Counted from the first letter of the stretch, positions 1-8,858 are shown. The stretch is DNA of 64,000 nucleotides from Variovorax ginsengisoli (GCF_030486595.1 NZ_JAUJZH010000003.1:186001-250000); one strand, 5' to 3'. Translations and numbers: made by a program. The notes: a model not told the origin generated them from the letters alone.

Positions 1-230
1 TCAACGTGGTCGCCCCAGGGCCGATCCGCACCGACATGTTTTATGACGTCGTCGAGGCCGGCAGCGAGCGCGAGCGCGCGCTCGCCGCGTCGGTGCCGGT
101 GCGGCGCCTTGGCGAGTCCGCCGACGTGGCACGGGCCGTGCGTTTCTTTGCCGATCCCGTGAACGGTTTCGTCACGGGGCAGGTGCTGTACGTGTGCGGC
201 GGAACGAGCGTCGGCAGCCTCGCGCTCTGA
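1..230 (+). CDS. SDR family oxidoreductase, C-terminal part only
   Basis: This is the tail of a short-chain dehydrogenase/reductase whose 5' end lies outside the window; the reading frame is already open at base 3. The visible 75 or so residues begin with NVVAPGPIRTDM, the substrate-loop segment that follows the catalytic YxxxK in classical SDRs. They end with FVTGQVLYVCGG, the typical last-strand signature, followed by a short SVGSLAL tail. Such proteins are cytoplasmic NAD(P)-dependent oxidoreductases. It lies 145 bp upstream of the first binding-protein gene on the same strand and may belong to the same catabolic cluster. The substrate cannot be read from this fragment. Confidence 0.85.
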   Translation, partial: NVVAPGPIRTDMFYDVVEAGSERERALAASVPVRRLGESADVARAVRFFADPVNGFVTGQVLYVCGGTSVGSLAL

Positions 231-294
231 CACCGATCGACCGCGAACTCATGGTTCTTTCCCTTGCCATCGCAGCATTGCTTCATTAGCATTC

Positions 295-323
295 TTGACA
301 CTTAAACATTTCATAAATCATGT
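295..323 (+). promoter_or_regulatory. possible promoter upstream of the first binding protein
   Basis: An exact TTGACA (295-300) lies in an AT-rich stretch 75 bp before the start codon at 376. No strong -10 is present: the best candidate, AATCAT at 316-321, has a short 15-bp spacer. ACAT/ATGT arms (307-310 and 320-323) suggest a possible operator. This is inference from composition and motif only. Confidence 0.3.
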
Positions 324-375
324 TCTTGTTTGAAGTCCCCGCTTCGTCGTTTGTCTCCAACCTGAGGAGGTTTGC

Positions 376-1530
376 ATGAAAGTCTTGACCCGACTCTGCG
401 CACTGGCGGGCCTTGCGGCCGGCTTCGGCGCCTTCCACGCCACGGCGCTGGCCGCCGACCTCAAGGTCGGCTTCATCACCTCGCTGTCGGGGCCCGTGTC
501 CTCGCTGGGCATCCCCTACGAGAAGGGCATGAAGGCCGCGGTGGCCTACAAGTCGGAGCTCAACGGCCGCAAGATCCAGCTGGTGCAGCTCGACGATGCC
601 TCGGACCCGTCGACCGCTGCCCGCAACGCGCGCAAGATGATCGACGAGGACAAGGTCGACGTCATCATCGGCACCGCCGGCTCGCCCGGAGCGCTCGCGA
701 TCGCCGCGGTGGCGCGCGAGACCAAGACGCCGTTGATCTCTATCGCCAACGCCAACCTGCCGGGCGACGACGGCGCCTGGATGGTCACGCTGCCGCAGCC
801 GGCGCCGCTGATGGTCAGTGCGGTGGTCGAGCGCATGAAGAAGTCGGGCGTCAAGACGGTGGGCTACATCGGCTTCTCCGACGCCTGGGGCGACCTGGTC
901 TACGACGCGCTCAAGAAGAGCGCCGAGCCGGCCGGCATCCAGGTGGTGTCGAACGAGCGCTATGCGCGCGCCGATTCATCGGTGACGGGCCAGGTGCTGA
1001 AGATCGTGGCGCTCAAGCCCGATGCGGTGATCACCGGCACCTCGGGCACACCCGGTGCCTTGCCCTACCTGGCACTCGCCGAGCGCGGCTACAAGGGCCA
1101 GATCTACGGCATGCACGCCCTGATCAACCCCGACTTCGTGCGCGTCGGCGGCCCGTCCGTCGAAGGCCTGCTGGCTCCGACCGGCCCGGTGATCGTGGCC
1201 GAGCAGCTGCCCGACTCGAACCCGATCCGCAAGGTCTCGATGGACTTCCGCACGGCCTACCAGAAGGCCAACGGCGCGCCGCCGACCGATGCCTTCTCGG
1301 CCTACTCGTTCGATGCCTGGCTGCTGTTCCTCGATGCCGCCGCGCGCGCCAAGGGCGAGCCCGGCACGCCGGCCTACCGGGTGGCGCTGCGCGACGCGAT
1401 CGTCAACACCAAGGAGCTGGTCGGCACCCACAGCGTCTACAACTTCAAGCCCGACGACCGCTACGGTTCGGACGAGCGCTCCCGCGTGATCGTCAAGCTC
1501 GAAAAAGGCCAATGGAAGCTGGTTCCTTAG
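376..1530 (+). CDS. ABC transporter periplasmic substrate-binding protein (HAAT/LivJ-like), paralogue 1
   Basis: This is a periplasmic binding protein of the branched-chain amino acid/amide type (type 1 fold, Peripla_BP_6), 384 aa, the usual family length. Residues 1-26 form a Sec signal peptide ending ATALA before ADLKVGF. GAGG sits just before the ATG and supports this start. The family captures amino acids, amides or aromatic acids for LivHMGF-type importers. Two close paralogues follow at 1684 and 4647, and the membrane and ATPase genes start at 6022, so all three probably feed the same transporter. The ligand is unknown; the adjacent ring-hydroxylating oxygenase and CoA ligase suggest an aromatic acid (inference). 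Confidence 0.9.
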   Translation: MKVLTRLCALAGLAAGFGAFHATALAADLKVGFITSLSGPVSSLGIPYEKGMKAAVAYKSELNGRKIQLVQLDDASDPSTAARNARKMIDEDKVDVIIGTAGSPGALAIAAVARETKTPLISIANANLPGDDGAWMVTLPQPAPLMVSAVVERMKKSGVKTVGYIGFSDAWGDLVYDALKKSAEPAGIQVVSNERYARADSSVTGQVLKIVALKPDAVITGTSGTPGALPYLALAERGYKGQIYGMHALINPDFVRVGGPSVEGLLAPTGPVIVAEQLPDSNPIRKVSMDFRTAYQKANGAPPTDAFSAYSFDAWLLFLDAAARAKGEPGTPAYRVALRDAIVNTKELVGTHSVYNFKPDDRYGSDERSRVIVKLEKGQWKLVP

Positions 1531-1540
1531 CTCGCCCCCA

Positions 1541-1650
1541 GGTTGGCTCACTTCGTGTAGCCGCCCACCCCCGACCGGGGGCAATACCAGCGGCCCGGCA
1601 TAGCCGGTTCCGCGGTATTCCTGGAATGTCCCTTGCATTGAGTGCGGGCG
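1541..1650. repeat. structured intergenic repeat between binding-protein genes
   Basis: The 153-bp gap between the first two binding-protein genes holds several nested inverted repeats. CCCCC-GACC-GGGGG lies near 1570-1583. A longer hairpin at 1583-1619 has arms AATACC(A)GCGG and CCGCGGTATT enclosing CCGGC-ATA-GCCGG. I recall similar sequence from Comamonadaceae intergenic repeats, but no search was done. It could act as a transcription attenuator or an mRNA 3'-end stabiliser. Confidence 0.55.
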
Positions 1651-1683
1651 GTTGACCGCTTTGCATACCGGAACAAATTGATC

Positions 1684-2826
1684 ATGCGTCCCTTCCTTCG
1701 ATTTCTCAGCGCCACGGCAGTTGCCTTCGCTGCTGCTCAAGCCACAGCCGCGGACCTCAAGGTCGGCTTCATCAGCTCGCTCTCGGGGCCGGTGTCGGCG
1801 CTCGGCATTCCCTACGAGAAGGGCATCCGCGCTGCGATCGCCGAGCACCCGGCGCTGGCCGGCCACAAGGTCGAGCTGATCGTGCTCGACGATGCCTCCG
1901 ATCCGACCACCGCCGGGCGCAATGCGCGCAAGCTGGTGGTCGAGGACAAGGTCGACGTGCTGATCGGCACCTCGGGCGTGCCCGGCGCGATGGCGATCGC
2001 GGCGGTGGCGCGCGAGCTCAACACGCCGCTGATCTCGCCGACCCCGGTCACCATTCCCGGGCCCGAGGGCGCATGGACCGTGACCGTGTCGCAGCCCTTC
2101 CCGCTGATGGTCGCGGCGGTGGTCGATCGCATGAAGAAGTCGGGCGTGAAGACGGTCGCCTTCATCGGCTTCTCGGACGCGCTCGGCGACCTCGCCTACG
2201 ACTCGCTCATGAAGAGCGCCGAGGCGGCCGGCATCAAGGTGGTGGCCAACGAGCGCTATGCGCGCAGCGATTCCTCGGTCGCCGGCCAGGTGCTCAAGAT
2301 CATCTCGACCCGCCCCGACGCGGTGTTCGCGGGCAACTCCGGCACGCCCGGCGCGCTGCCCTACCTGGCGCTGGCCGAGCGCGGCTACAAGGGACAGATC
2401 TACGGCACGCACGGCCTGATCAACGCCGACTTCGTGCGCGTCGGCGGCGCCTCCATCGAAGGTCTCCAGGTGCCGAGCGGCCCGGTGCTGGTGGCCGATC
2501 AACTGCCCGACAGCAACCCGATCAAGAAGGTCTCGATGGCCTTCCGCAGCGCCTACCAGAAGGCCAATGGATCGGCGCCGAACGACGCCTTCTCGTCCTA
2601 CACCTACGACGCCTACCTGCTGCTGGCCGACGCGGCGTCGCGCACCAAGGGCGAGCCCGGCACGCCGGCCTATCGCACGGCACTGCGCGATGCGATCGTC
2701 AGCACCAAGGAGCTTGCCGGCACCCACGGCATCTACAACTTCAAGCCCGACAACCGCTACGGCTCCGACCAGCGCGCGGTGGTGATCGTGCGCAGCGAGA
2801 AGGGCCAGTGGAAGCTGGTTCCATAG
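1684..2826 (+). CDS. ABC transporter periplasmic substrate-binding protein (HAAT/LivJ-like), paralogue 2
   Basis: This second paralogue has 380 aa and the same fold and length as its neighbours, with long stretches nearly identical to paralogue 1 (for example GIPYEKG, YARSDSSV, GTPGALPYLALAERG). The ATG at 1684 gives a clean signal peptide (residues 1-22, ending ATA before ADLKVGF); an in-frame GTG at 1642 would put an unlikely N-terminal extension in front of it. Its TAG stop is followed directly by the ATG of the oxygenase alpha subunit, so transporter and catabolic genes are co-transcribed. That linkage supports uptake of the oxygenase substrate or a precursor of it. Confidence 0.9.
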   Translation: MRPFLRFLSATAVAFAAAQATAADLKVGFISSLSGPVSALGIPYEKGIRAAIAEHPALAGHKVELIVLDDASDPTTAGRNARKLVVEDKVDVLIGTSGVPGAMAIAAVARELNTPLISPTPVTIPGPEGAWTVTVSQPFPLMVAAVVDRMKKSGVKTVAFIGFSDALGDLAYDSLMKSAEAAGIKVVANERYARSDSSVAGQVLKIISTRPDAVFAGNSGTPGALPYLALAERGYKGQIYGTHGLINADFVRVGGASIEGLQVPSGPVLVADQLPDSNPIKKVSMAFRSAYQKANGSAPNDAFSSYTYDAYLLLADAASRTKGEPGTPAYRTALRDAIVSTKELAGTHGIYNFKPDNRYGSDQRAVVIVRSEKGQWKLVP

Positions 2827-4137
2827 ATGAACTATCGCGACCGGCCCGATGCGATTGCCGCGCTCGTCCAGGACGATCGCGTGCATCGCGACCTGTACCT
2901 GAGCGAGGAGCTGTTTGCGCTCGAGCAGGAGCGCCTCTTTGCCCGCACATGGCTCTACGCGGGCCATGCGAGCCAGGTGCCGAACAGCGGCGACTTCTGG
3001 TCGCTGGAGCTGGCCGGCCGGCCCGTGATGATGGTGCGGCAGGCCGATGGCGCGGTGCGCGTGTTCTACAACCGCTGCGCCCACAAGGGCAGCCGGCTGG
3101 TCACCGACGAGAGCGGCAACACCGGCAAGTTCTTTCGCTGCCCCTATCACGCCTGGACCTACAAGCTCGACGGCGCGCCGCTCGCGATCCCGCTCAAGAG
3201 CGGCTATGAAGGCACGCGGCTGAAAGAGTGCGAGTCGGGGCAGGGCCTGACCGAGCTGAAGCACACGGCTGTGTACCGCGACTTCGTTTTCGTGCGGCTG
3301 TCCGACGAGGGGCCGGGCTTCGAGGAATTCTTCGGCGAGGTGGTGGGCGCGATCGACAACATGGTCGACCGCTCGCCCGAGGGCCGGCTCGCGGTCGGCG
3401 GCGGCGTGCTGCGCAACATCATCCACTGCAACTGGAAGATGTACCTCGAGAACATCAACGACACGGTGCATCCGATGTCGACCCACGAGTCGGCCACGCA
3501 GGCGGCCGATGCGCTGTGGCAGGGCCGCGCGCCCGATGCGCCCAAGCCGATGGCGATGGAGCAGATCCTGCCCTTCGGCTCGGGCTACGACTTCTTCGAC
3601 AAGATGGGCGGACGGGTGTTCGCCAACGGTCACAGCGTGCTGGGCGTCAACTTCAGCATCCACTCCAACTACGCCCAGCTGCCCGACTACGAGCAGGCGA
3701 TGCGCGATGCGCACGGCGCCGAGCGCGCCGTCGAGATCCTGCAGCGCTCGCCGCAGAACTCGGTGTTCTTCCCCAGCCTGTCGGTCAAGGGTTCGCCGCA
3801 GGCGATCCGCGTGATCCGGCCGCTGGCCGCCAACCTTACGCTGATCGAGGCCTGGAGCTTCCGCGCCGCCGGCGCGCCCGACCTGCTGTTCGAGCGCGCA
3901 ATGAACTACAACCGGCTGGTCTTCTCGCCGATGTCGGTGGTGGCCCACGACGACGTGCACCTGTTCGAGAGCATGCAGCAGGGCCTGCGCGCCGATGGCA
4001 ACGAGTGGGTCAGCCTGCACCGCGATTTCGATCCCTCGGAACTGCAGCAGTCGACGATCACGACCAACGGCACCAACGAACTGCTGATGCGCAATCAGTT
4101 CCGCGCCTGGGCCCGGTACATGGCGGCTGCCGCATGA
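2827..4137 (+). CDS. Rieske non-heme iron ring-hydroxylating oxygenase, alpha subunit
   Basis: This 436-aa large subunit of an aromatic ring-hydroxylating dioxygenase is of normal family length. The N-terminal Rieske [2Fe-2S] domain shows C84-x-H86 and C105-x2-H108. The catalytic domain shows NDTVHPMSTH, giving H215 and H220 as iron ligands and D212 as the bridging Asp; D375/D376 is the likely third ligand. The enzyme adds O2 to an aromatic ring, using electrons from a reductase and usually a ferredoxin. Neither partner is encoded here, so they must be elsewhere. The start codon abuts the upstream stop, and the 3' end overlaps the beta subunit by 4 bp. The exact substrate cannot be read from sequence; a benzoate- or cinnamate-type aromatic acid is plausible. 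Confidence 0.9.
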   Translation: MNYRDRPDAIAALVQDDRVHRDLYLSEELFALEQERLFARTWLYAGHASQVPNSGDFWSLELAGRPVMMVRQADGAVRVFYNRCAHKGSRLVTDESGNTGKFFRCPYHAWTYKLDGAPLAIPLKSGYEGTRLKECESGQGLTELKHTAVYRDFVFVRLSDEGPGFEEFFGEVVGAIDNMVDRSPEGRLAVGGGVLRNIIHCNWKMYLENINDTVHPMSTHESATQAADALWQGRAPDAPKPMAMEQILPFGSGYDFFDKMGGRVFANGHSVLGVNFSIHSNYAQLPDYEQAMRDAHGAERAVEILQRSPQNSVFFPSLSVKGSPQAIRVIRPLAANLTLIEAWSFRAAGAPDLLFERAMNYNRLVFSPMSVVAHDDVHLFESMQQGLRADGNEWVSLHRDFDPSELQQSTITTNGTNELLMRNQFRAWARYMAAAA

Positions 4138-4604
4138 CGACGCCGGAAGACTTCGTCGCGGCCGAGGCCGCCTTGCTCGACGCCGGCCGTTTCGACGACT
4201 GGCTGGCCCTGTTCACCGAGGACGGCCACTACTGGGTGCCGCTGCAGGGCGCGGCGCAGGCCGACCCCTACTCCCACAACTCGATCGCCTACGAGGACCG
4301 GCTGTTGCTGCAGCTGCGCATCGAGCGTCTCAAGAACCCGCGCGCCCATTCGCAGCATCCGGCGAGCCGGTGCCAGCACGTGCTGCAGCGTTCCCGCATC
4401 GAGAGCGACGACGCCGCAGGCGGCGAGCTGGTGCTGCGCACCCCCTTCCTCTATGTCGAGGCCCGCGGCGAGCAGCAGCTGATGCTCGCCGGCAGCTATC
4501 GCCATCTGCTGGTGCGCACGGCCTCCGGCTGGGCGATCCGGCAGAAGCGGGTCGACCTTCTCAATGCCGGGCAGGCGCTGCCGGCCATCCAGTTGTTCAT
4601 CTGA
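4134..4604 (+). CDS. ring-hydroxylating oxygenase, beta subunit
   Basis: This 156-aa small subunit has the SnoaL/NTF2-like fold typical of oxygenase beta subunits (family usually 155-180 aa). Recognisable features are the N-terminal helix with DWLALFTEDGHYWVP, the central YEDR segment, and a C-terminal beta-sheet with IRQKRVDLLNAG. It pairs with the alpha subunit in an alpha3beta3 assembly and has a mainly structural role. The ATG overlaps the alpha stop codon as ATGA, which indicates translational coupling and supports this start over longer upstream readings in the same frame. Confidence 0.88.
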   Translation: MTTPEDFVAAEAALLDAGRFDDWLALFTEDGHYWVPLQGAAQADPYSHNSIAYEDRLLLQLRIERLKNPRAHSQHPASRCQHVLQRSRIESDDAAGGELVLRTPFLYVEARGEQQLMLAGSYRHLLVRTASGWAIRQKRVDLLNAGQALPAIQLFI

Positions 4605-4646
4605 GCGATCCGCTCATTTCATTTCCACCCACCAGGAGCCCACGAC

Positions 4647-5804
4647 ATGAAGAGCTTGATGCAGACCTTGACCCGCAGCGCGCTGGCGGCCGCGCTGGGC
4701 GTCGGCCTCACGGCGACGGCGATCGCCGCCGACCTCAAGGTCGGCCTCAGCGTTTCGCTCTCCGGCCCCAACTCCTCGCTCGGCGTTCCCTACGCCAAGG
4801 GCATGCAGGCCGCGCTGGCCTACAAGCCCGAGGTCAACGGCCGCAAGATCCAGCTGATCGTGCTGGACGACGGCTCCGACCCGACCACCGCCGGGCGCAA
4901 TGCGCGCAAGCTGGTCGAGGAAGACAAGGTCGACGTGCTGATGGGCACCTCGGGCGTGCCGGCCGCGATCGCGATGGCGCAGGTGGGGCGCGATGCCAAG
5001 GTGCCGATGATCGGCCTGACGCCGATCCAGCTCGATGCGGCCGAGAACCCCTGGGTCTTCACGGTCGCGCAGCCGACCCAGCTCATGATCGACGCGGTGG
5101 TCCAGCGCATGAAGAAGGACGGCGTCAAGTCGGTCGGCTACATCGGCTTTTCCGACGCCTGGGGCGACCTGGTCTACAACGCGCTCATGAAGTCGGCTCC
5201 CGAGGCTGGCATCAAGGTGCTGGGCAACGAGCGCTATGCGCGCGCCGACGCCTCGGTCACCGGCCAGGTGCTGAAGCTGGTCGCGATGAAGCCCGATGCG
5301 GTCATGACCGGCGGCGCCGGCACGCCGGGCGCGCTGCCCTTCCTGGCGCTGACCGAGCGCGGCTTCAAGGGACCCGTGTATGGCCAGCATGGCTTGATCA
5401 ACCCCGACTTCGTGCGGGTCGTCGGCGCCTCGGGACAGAACGCGCTGATGCCCACCGGCCCGGTGATCGTCGCCGAGCAGCTGCCCGAGGGCTACCCGAC
5501 CAAGAAGATCGCGATGGACTTTCGCGCCGCCTTCCAGAAGGTCAACAACGCGCCGACCAGCGATGCCTTTTCGGCCTACTCCTTCGACGGCTGGTTGGTC
5601 TTCACCGATGCCGCCGCGCGCGCCAAGGGCGAGCCCGGGACGCCCGAGTTCCGCCTCTCGCTGCGCGATGCGATCGCCAGCACCAAGGAAGTGGTGGGCA
5701 CGCATGGGGTCTACAACTTCAAGCCGGGGAACCTGTATGGCGTCGACGAGCGTGCGCGCGTGATCGTCAAGCTCGACAACGGCCAATGGAAATTGGCGCC
5801 ATGA
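4647..5804 (+). CDS. ABC transporter periplasmic substrate-binding protein (HAAT/LivJ-like), paralogue 3
   Basis: This third paralogue has 385 aa, with a signal peptide of about 27 residues ending ATAIA before ADLKVGL, and CAGGAGCC upstream as ribosome binding site. It keeps the family core (GVPYAKG, YARADASV, GTPGALPFLALTERG) and is followed, after a tandem repeat, by the permease gene at 6022. Tandem duplication of a binding protein around an oxygenase suggests related ligands of different size or oxidation state, for example substrate and product. That is an inference from layout only. Confidence 0.9.
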   Translation: MKSLMQTLTRSALAAALGVGLTATAIAADLKVGLSVSLSGPNSSLGVPYAKGMQAALAYKPEVNGRKIQLIVLDDGSDPTTAGRNARKLVEEDKVDVLMGTSGVPAAIAMAQVGRDAKVPMIGLTPIQLDAAENPWVFTVAQPTQLMIDAVVQRMKKDGVKSVGYIGFSDAWGDLVYNALMKSAPEAGIKVLGNERYARADASVTGQVLKLVAMKPDAVMTGGAGTPGALPFLALTERGFKGPVYGQHGLINPDFVRVVGASGQNALMPTGPVIVAEQLPEGYPTKKIAMDFRAAFQKVNNAPTSDAFSAYSFDGWLVFTDAAARAKGEPGTPEFRLSLRDAIASTKEVVGTHGVYNFKPGNLYGVDERARVIVKLDNGQWKLAP

Positions 5805-5830
5805 GAAAGGCTGAGAGTGGTGCGGACATA

Positions 5831-5997
5831 GGCCGGCGCCGGGCCGCCCCAAGGCGGCCTGCGGCCCCCTCGGGGGGCAGCGACCCACACGCAGTGGGGG
5901 AGCGTGGGGGCCACACAGGCCGGCGCCGGGCCGCCCCAAGGCGGCCTGCGGCCCCCTCGGGGGGCAGCGACCCACACGCAGTGGGGGAGCGTGGGGG
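5831..5997. repeat. two 80-bp direct repeats
   Basis: Two identical 80-bp units lie at 5831-5910 and 5918-5997, 7 bp apart (period 87 bp), filling the gap between the third binding protein and livH. Each unit contains dyads: GGCCGCC-CCAA-GGCGGCC, and CCCC/GGGG arms around CTC. The units therefore look like tandem copies of a structured intergenic element. Possible effects are attenuation between binding protein and permease, or mRNA stabilisation. Confidence 0.85.
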
Positions 5998-6021
5998 CAA
6001 CATTTTTCGAAGGGCATTTCA

Positions 6022-7077
6022 ATGACATGGGACGTGGCGCTCATCCTGGGCATCGACGGGCTCGCCAATGGCGCGGTCTATCTGCTCGCAGGGCTCGGGC
6101 TGGTGCTGATCTTTTCCGTCACGCGAGTGGTCTTCGTGCCCTTCGGCGACATCGCGGCCTTTGCCGCGCTGACCCTGGCGGCCTTCGAGACCGGCCGCCT
6201 GCCGCCGACCATCGGACTGGTGATGGTGCTGGCCGCACTGGCCACGCTGACCGAAGTCGGCAGCCTGCTGCGGCGCGGCGAAGGGCGCAAGGTGCCGAAG
6301 GCGATCCTGGCCTGGGGCGTGCTGCCGCTGCTGCCCTGCCTGCTGGCCTGGGCCACCTCGCGGCCCGGCATGCCGGCGGCCGTGCAGATCGCGGTCACGG
6401 TGCTGCTGGTGGTGCCGATCGCGCCGCTGCTGGCGCGCGTCGTGTTCCAGCCGATCGCCGATGCGTCGGTGCTGGTGCTGCTGATCGTCTCGCTGGCGCT
6501 GCACTTCCTGCTGTCGGGCCTGGGCCTGCTGTTCTTCGGGCCTGAGGGCTCGCGCACCCAGCCGCTCGCCAGTGGCAGCATCGCGCTTGGCGACGGCTTC
6601 TCGGTCAGCGGCCAGGTGGTGCTGATGGTCGGGGCGGCGATCGTTCTGAGCGGCCTGTTCTTCCTGGTGTTCGAGCGCACGGTGGCGGGCAAGGCGCTGC
6701 GCGCCACCGCCGTCAACCGGGTCGGTGCGCGGCTGGTCGGCATCCGGCCGGCGCGCACCGCCTTGCTGGCCTACGGCAGCGCCTCGTTGCTGGCCGGCCT
6801 GATCGGGGTGCTGATCGCACCCGTCACCACCATGTACTACGACTCCGGCTTCATCATCGGCCTCAAGGCCTTCGTGGCCGCGATCATCGGCGGCCTGGTG
6901 AGTTACCCGATGACCGCCATCGGCGCGCTCGCGGTCGGCGTGGTCGAAAGCTTCGCCTCGTTCTGGAGCGGCGCGCTCAAGGACGTGATCGTCTTCAGCC
7001 TGCTGATCCCGGTGCTGATGCTGCGCTCCTTCATGAGCGTGCATTCGGAAGAGGAAGAAGACGAGGTGGACCAATGA
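6022..7077 (+). CDS. branched-chain amino acid-type ABC transporter permease (LivH-like)
   Basis: This 351-aa polytopic inner-membrane permease of the LivH type starts with an AAGGG ribosome site 7 bp upstream. It shows the LivH N-terminal signature (DGLANGAVYLLAGLGLVLIFSVT), several hydrophobic segments, and the EAA-like loop region RATAVNRVGARLVGI that contacts the ATPase. The length slightly exceeds typical LivH (about 290-310 aa) because of an insertion near residues 80-120 and an acidic C-terminus ([10 protein letters not shown]). The 3' end overlaps the next gene as ATGA. It works with the fused LivM-LivG and with LivF. Confidence 0.9.
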   Translation: MTWDVALILGIDGLANGAVYLLAGLGLVLIFSVTRVVFVPFGDIAAFAALTLAAFETGRLPPTIGLVMVLAALATLTEVGSLLRRGEGRKVPKAILAWGVLPLLPCLLAWATSRPGMPAAVQIAVTVLLVVPIAPLLARVVFQPIADASVLVLLIVSLALHFLLSGLGLLFFGPEGSRTQPLASGSIALGDGFSVSGQVVLMVGAAIVLSGLFFLVFERTVAGKALRATAVNRVGARLVGIRPARTALLAYGSASLLAGLIGVLIAPVTTMYYDSGFIIGLKAFVAAIIGGLVSYPMTAIGALAVGVVESFASFWSGALKDVIVFSLLIPVLMLRSFMSVHSEEEEDEVDQ

Positions 7078-8858
7078 GCCTCCTTCGCAACCGCAACTTC
7101 TGGATCGGCGTGATCGTCGTCGCATTGGCCATCGCGCCGATGCTGGCCGGCAACTTCACGGTCTCGCTGCTCAACGACATCGGCATCGGCGCGCTGGTCG
7201 CGCTGGGGCTGGTGCTGCTGACCGGCATCGGCGGCGCCACCTCCTTCGGGCAGGCGGCCTTCGTCGGCATCGCGGCCTATGCGACCGCCTGGCTCACCAC
7301 CACGCAGGGCATGTCGCCCTGGATCGGCCTTCTGTTCGCGCTGCTGCTGACCGGCCTATCCGCGCTGGCCATCGGCATGCTGACCCTGCGCCTGGGCGGG
7401 CACTTCCTGCCGCTCAGCACCATCGCCTGGGGGCTGTCGATCGCGATGCTGTTCGGCAACGTCGATGCGCTGGGGCGCCACACCGGACTGTCGAACATCC
7501 CGCCGCTGCGCATCGGCGGCTGGTCGCTGGCCGACCCGCGCGCCATCTACTACCTGATCTGGGTGCTGGTCGGGCTGGCCTTCCTGTTCAGCCAGAACCT
7601 GCTGCAGTCGCGGCCGGGCCGCGCTATCCGCAGCCTGCGCGGCGGCGCCACGCTGCTGGCCAGCGTCGGCGCCGACGCCTACCGCGTGCGGCTCACGCTG
7701 TTCGTGACGGCGGCGCTGTTCGCGGGCCTGGCGGGCTGGCTCTATGCCCACATGAACCGCTTCGTGAGCCCGTCGCCCTTCGACGTCCGCGCCAGCATCG
7801 AATACCTGCTGATGGCGGTGGCCGGCGGTCTCGGGCAGCTTGCGGGCGCCTTGGTCGGTTCGGCCCTGGTGCTGGTGCTCAAGAACGGCTTGCAGGACGT
7901 GCTGCCGATGCTCACGCAGCGCGCCGGCCAGCTCGAGGCGGTGGCCTTCGCGGCGCTGTTCATCCTGCTGCTGCATTTCGCGCGCGGCGGCCTGATGGGC
8001 TTCGTCCGGCGCTGGACCCGAGGCCGCTTCAGCGCCGCGCCGGCGCAGGCGTCGGCGACGCCGGTCGAGCCGCTCGCGCACCGCACGCTGCCCGATCGCG
8101 GCTCGCCGATCCTGACGGTGACCGGGGCGGTCAAGCGCTTCGGTGGCCTGGTGGCGGTCAACGACGTGAGCTTCGACGTCAAGGCGGGCGAGATCGTCGG
8201 CCTGATCGGACCCAACGGCGCCGGCAAGTCGACGATGTTCAATCTGCTGACCTGCACCTTGCCGATGACCGCGGGCCAGGTGCGCTTCCTCGGCCAGGAC
8301 ATCGCCGGCCTGCCGCAGCGCACGGTGGCGCGCCTGGGTCTGGCGCGCACCTTCCAGCACGTGAAGCTGCGCCCGCACATGAGCCTGCTCGACAACGTGG
8401 CGCTCGGCGCCCACTCGCGCACCAACGCCGGCGTGCTGAAGGCCGGCCTGCGGCTCGACCGCGCCGAGGAGCGCCAGATCCTGCAGGAGGCGCAGCGGCA
8501 GCTCGACCGCATCGGCCTCGGCGACCGGGCGCATGAGCTCGCAGGCAGCCTGCCGCTGGGCACCCAGCGCATCCTCGAGATTGCGCGGGCGCTGGCGGCC
8601 GACCCGGTGCTGCTGGTGCTCGACGAGCCCGCCGCCGGCTTGCGGCGCAAGGAGAAGATGGCGCTCGGCGAGCTGCTGCGCAAGCTGCGCGAGGACGGCG
8701 TGACGATCCTGATCGTCGAACATGACATGGATTTCGTGATGAAACTGGTGGACCGGCTGGTGGTGATGAACTTCGGCTCCAAGCTGGTCGAGGGCGTGCC
8801 CTCGGCGGTGCGGGCCGACGAACGGGTGCAGGCGGCGTATCTGGGGAGCGTCGTATGA
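7074..8858 (+). CDS. fused LivM permease-LivG ATPase of a branched-chain amino acid-type ABC transporter
   Basis: This 594-aa protein joins a LivM-like permease (about residues 1-325, many hydrophobic segments, contact loop [20 protein letters not shown]) to a LivG-like ATPase (about 340-594). The ATPase has Walker [10 protein letters not shown] near residue 379 and Walker [11 protein letters not shown]. The usual LSGGQ is degenerate ([15 protein letters not shown]), as is common in LivG. The switch region EHDMDFVM is intact. It presumably forms one half of the transporter with LivH and LivF. Both ends are joined to neighbours by ATGA overlaps. Fused LivM-LivG proteins are known in proteobacteria, so this is a real fusion and not a missed stop. 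Confidence 0.9.
   Translation: MSLLRNRNFWIGVIVVALAIAPMLAGNFTVSLLNDIGIGALVALGLVLLTGIGGATSFGQAAFVGIAAYATAWLTTTQGMSPWIGLLFALLLTGLSALAIGMLTLRLGGHFLPLSTIAWGLSIAMLFGNVDALGRHTGLSNIPPLRIGGWSLADPRAIYYLIWVLVGLAFLFSQNLLQSRPGRAIRSLRGGATLLASVGADAYRVRLTLFVTAALFAGLAGWLYAHMNRFVSPSPFDVRASIEYLLMAVAGGLGQLAGALVGSALVLVLKNGLQDVLPMLTQRAGQLEAVAFAALFILLLHFARGGLMGFVRRWTRGRFSAAPAQASATPVEPLAHRTLPDRGSPILTVTGAVKRFGGLVAVNDVSFDVKAGEIVGLIGPNGAGKSTMFNLLTCTLPMTAGQVRFLGQDIAGLPQRTVARLGLARTFQHVKLRPHMSLLDNVALGAHSRTNAGVLKAGLRLDRAEERQILQEAQRQLDRIGLGDRAHELAGSLPLGTQRILEIARALAADPVLLVLDEPAAGLRRKEKMALGELLRKLREDGVTILIVEHDMDFVMKLVDRLVVMNFGSKLVEGVPSAVRADERVQAAYLGSVV

Noticed and set aside
231-375. Riboswitch upstream of the first binding protein
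   Set aside because: The region is AT-rich, but I saw no conserved aptamer core or attenuator hairpin.
976-4020. Long minus-strand open frame of about 1000 codons
   Set aside because: It runs antisense to two well-supported genes, and its translation is His/Arg/Gln-rich with no family motif, as expected from the third-position GC bias of the opposite strand.
5831-5997. CRISPR array
   Set aside because: There are only two units of 80 bp with a 7-bp gap, no spacers of uniform length and no cas genes in the window.
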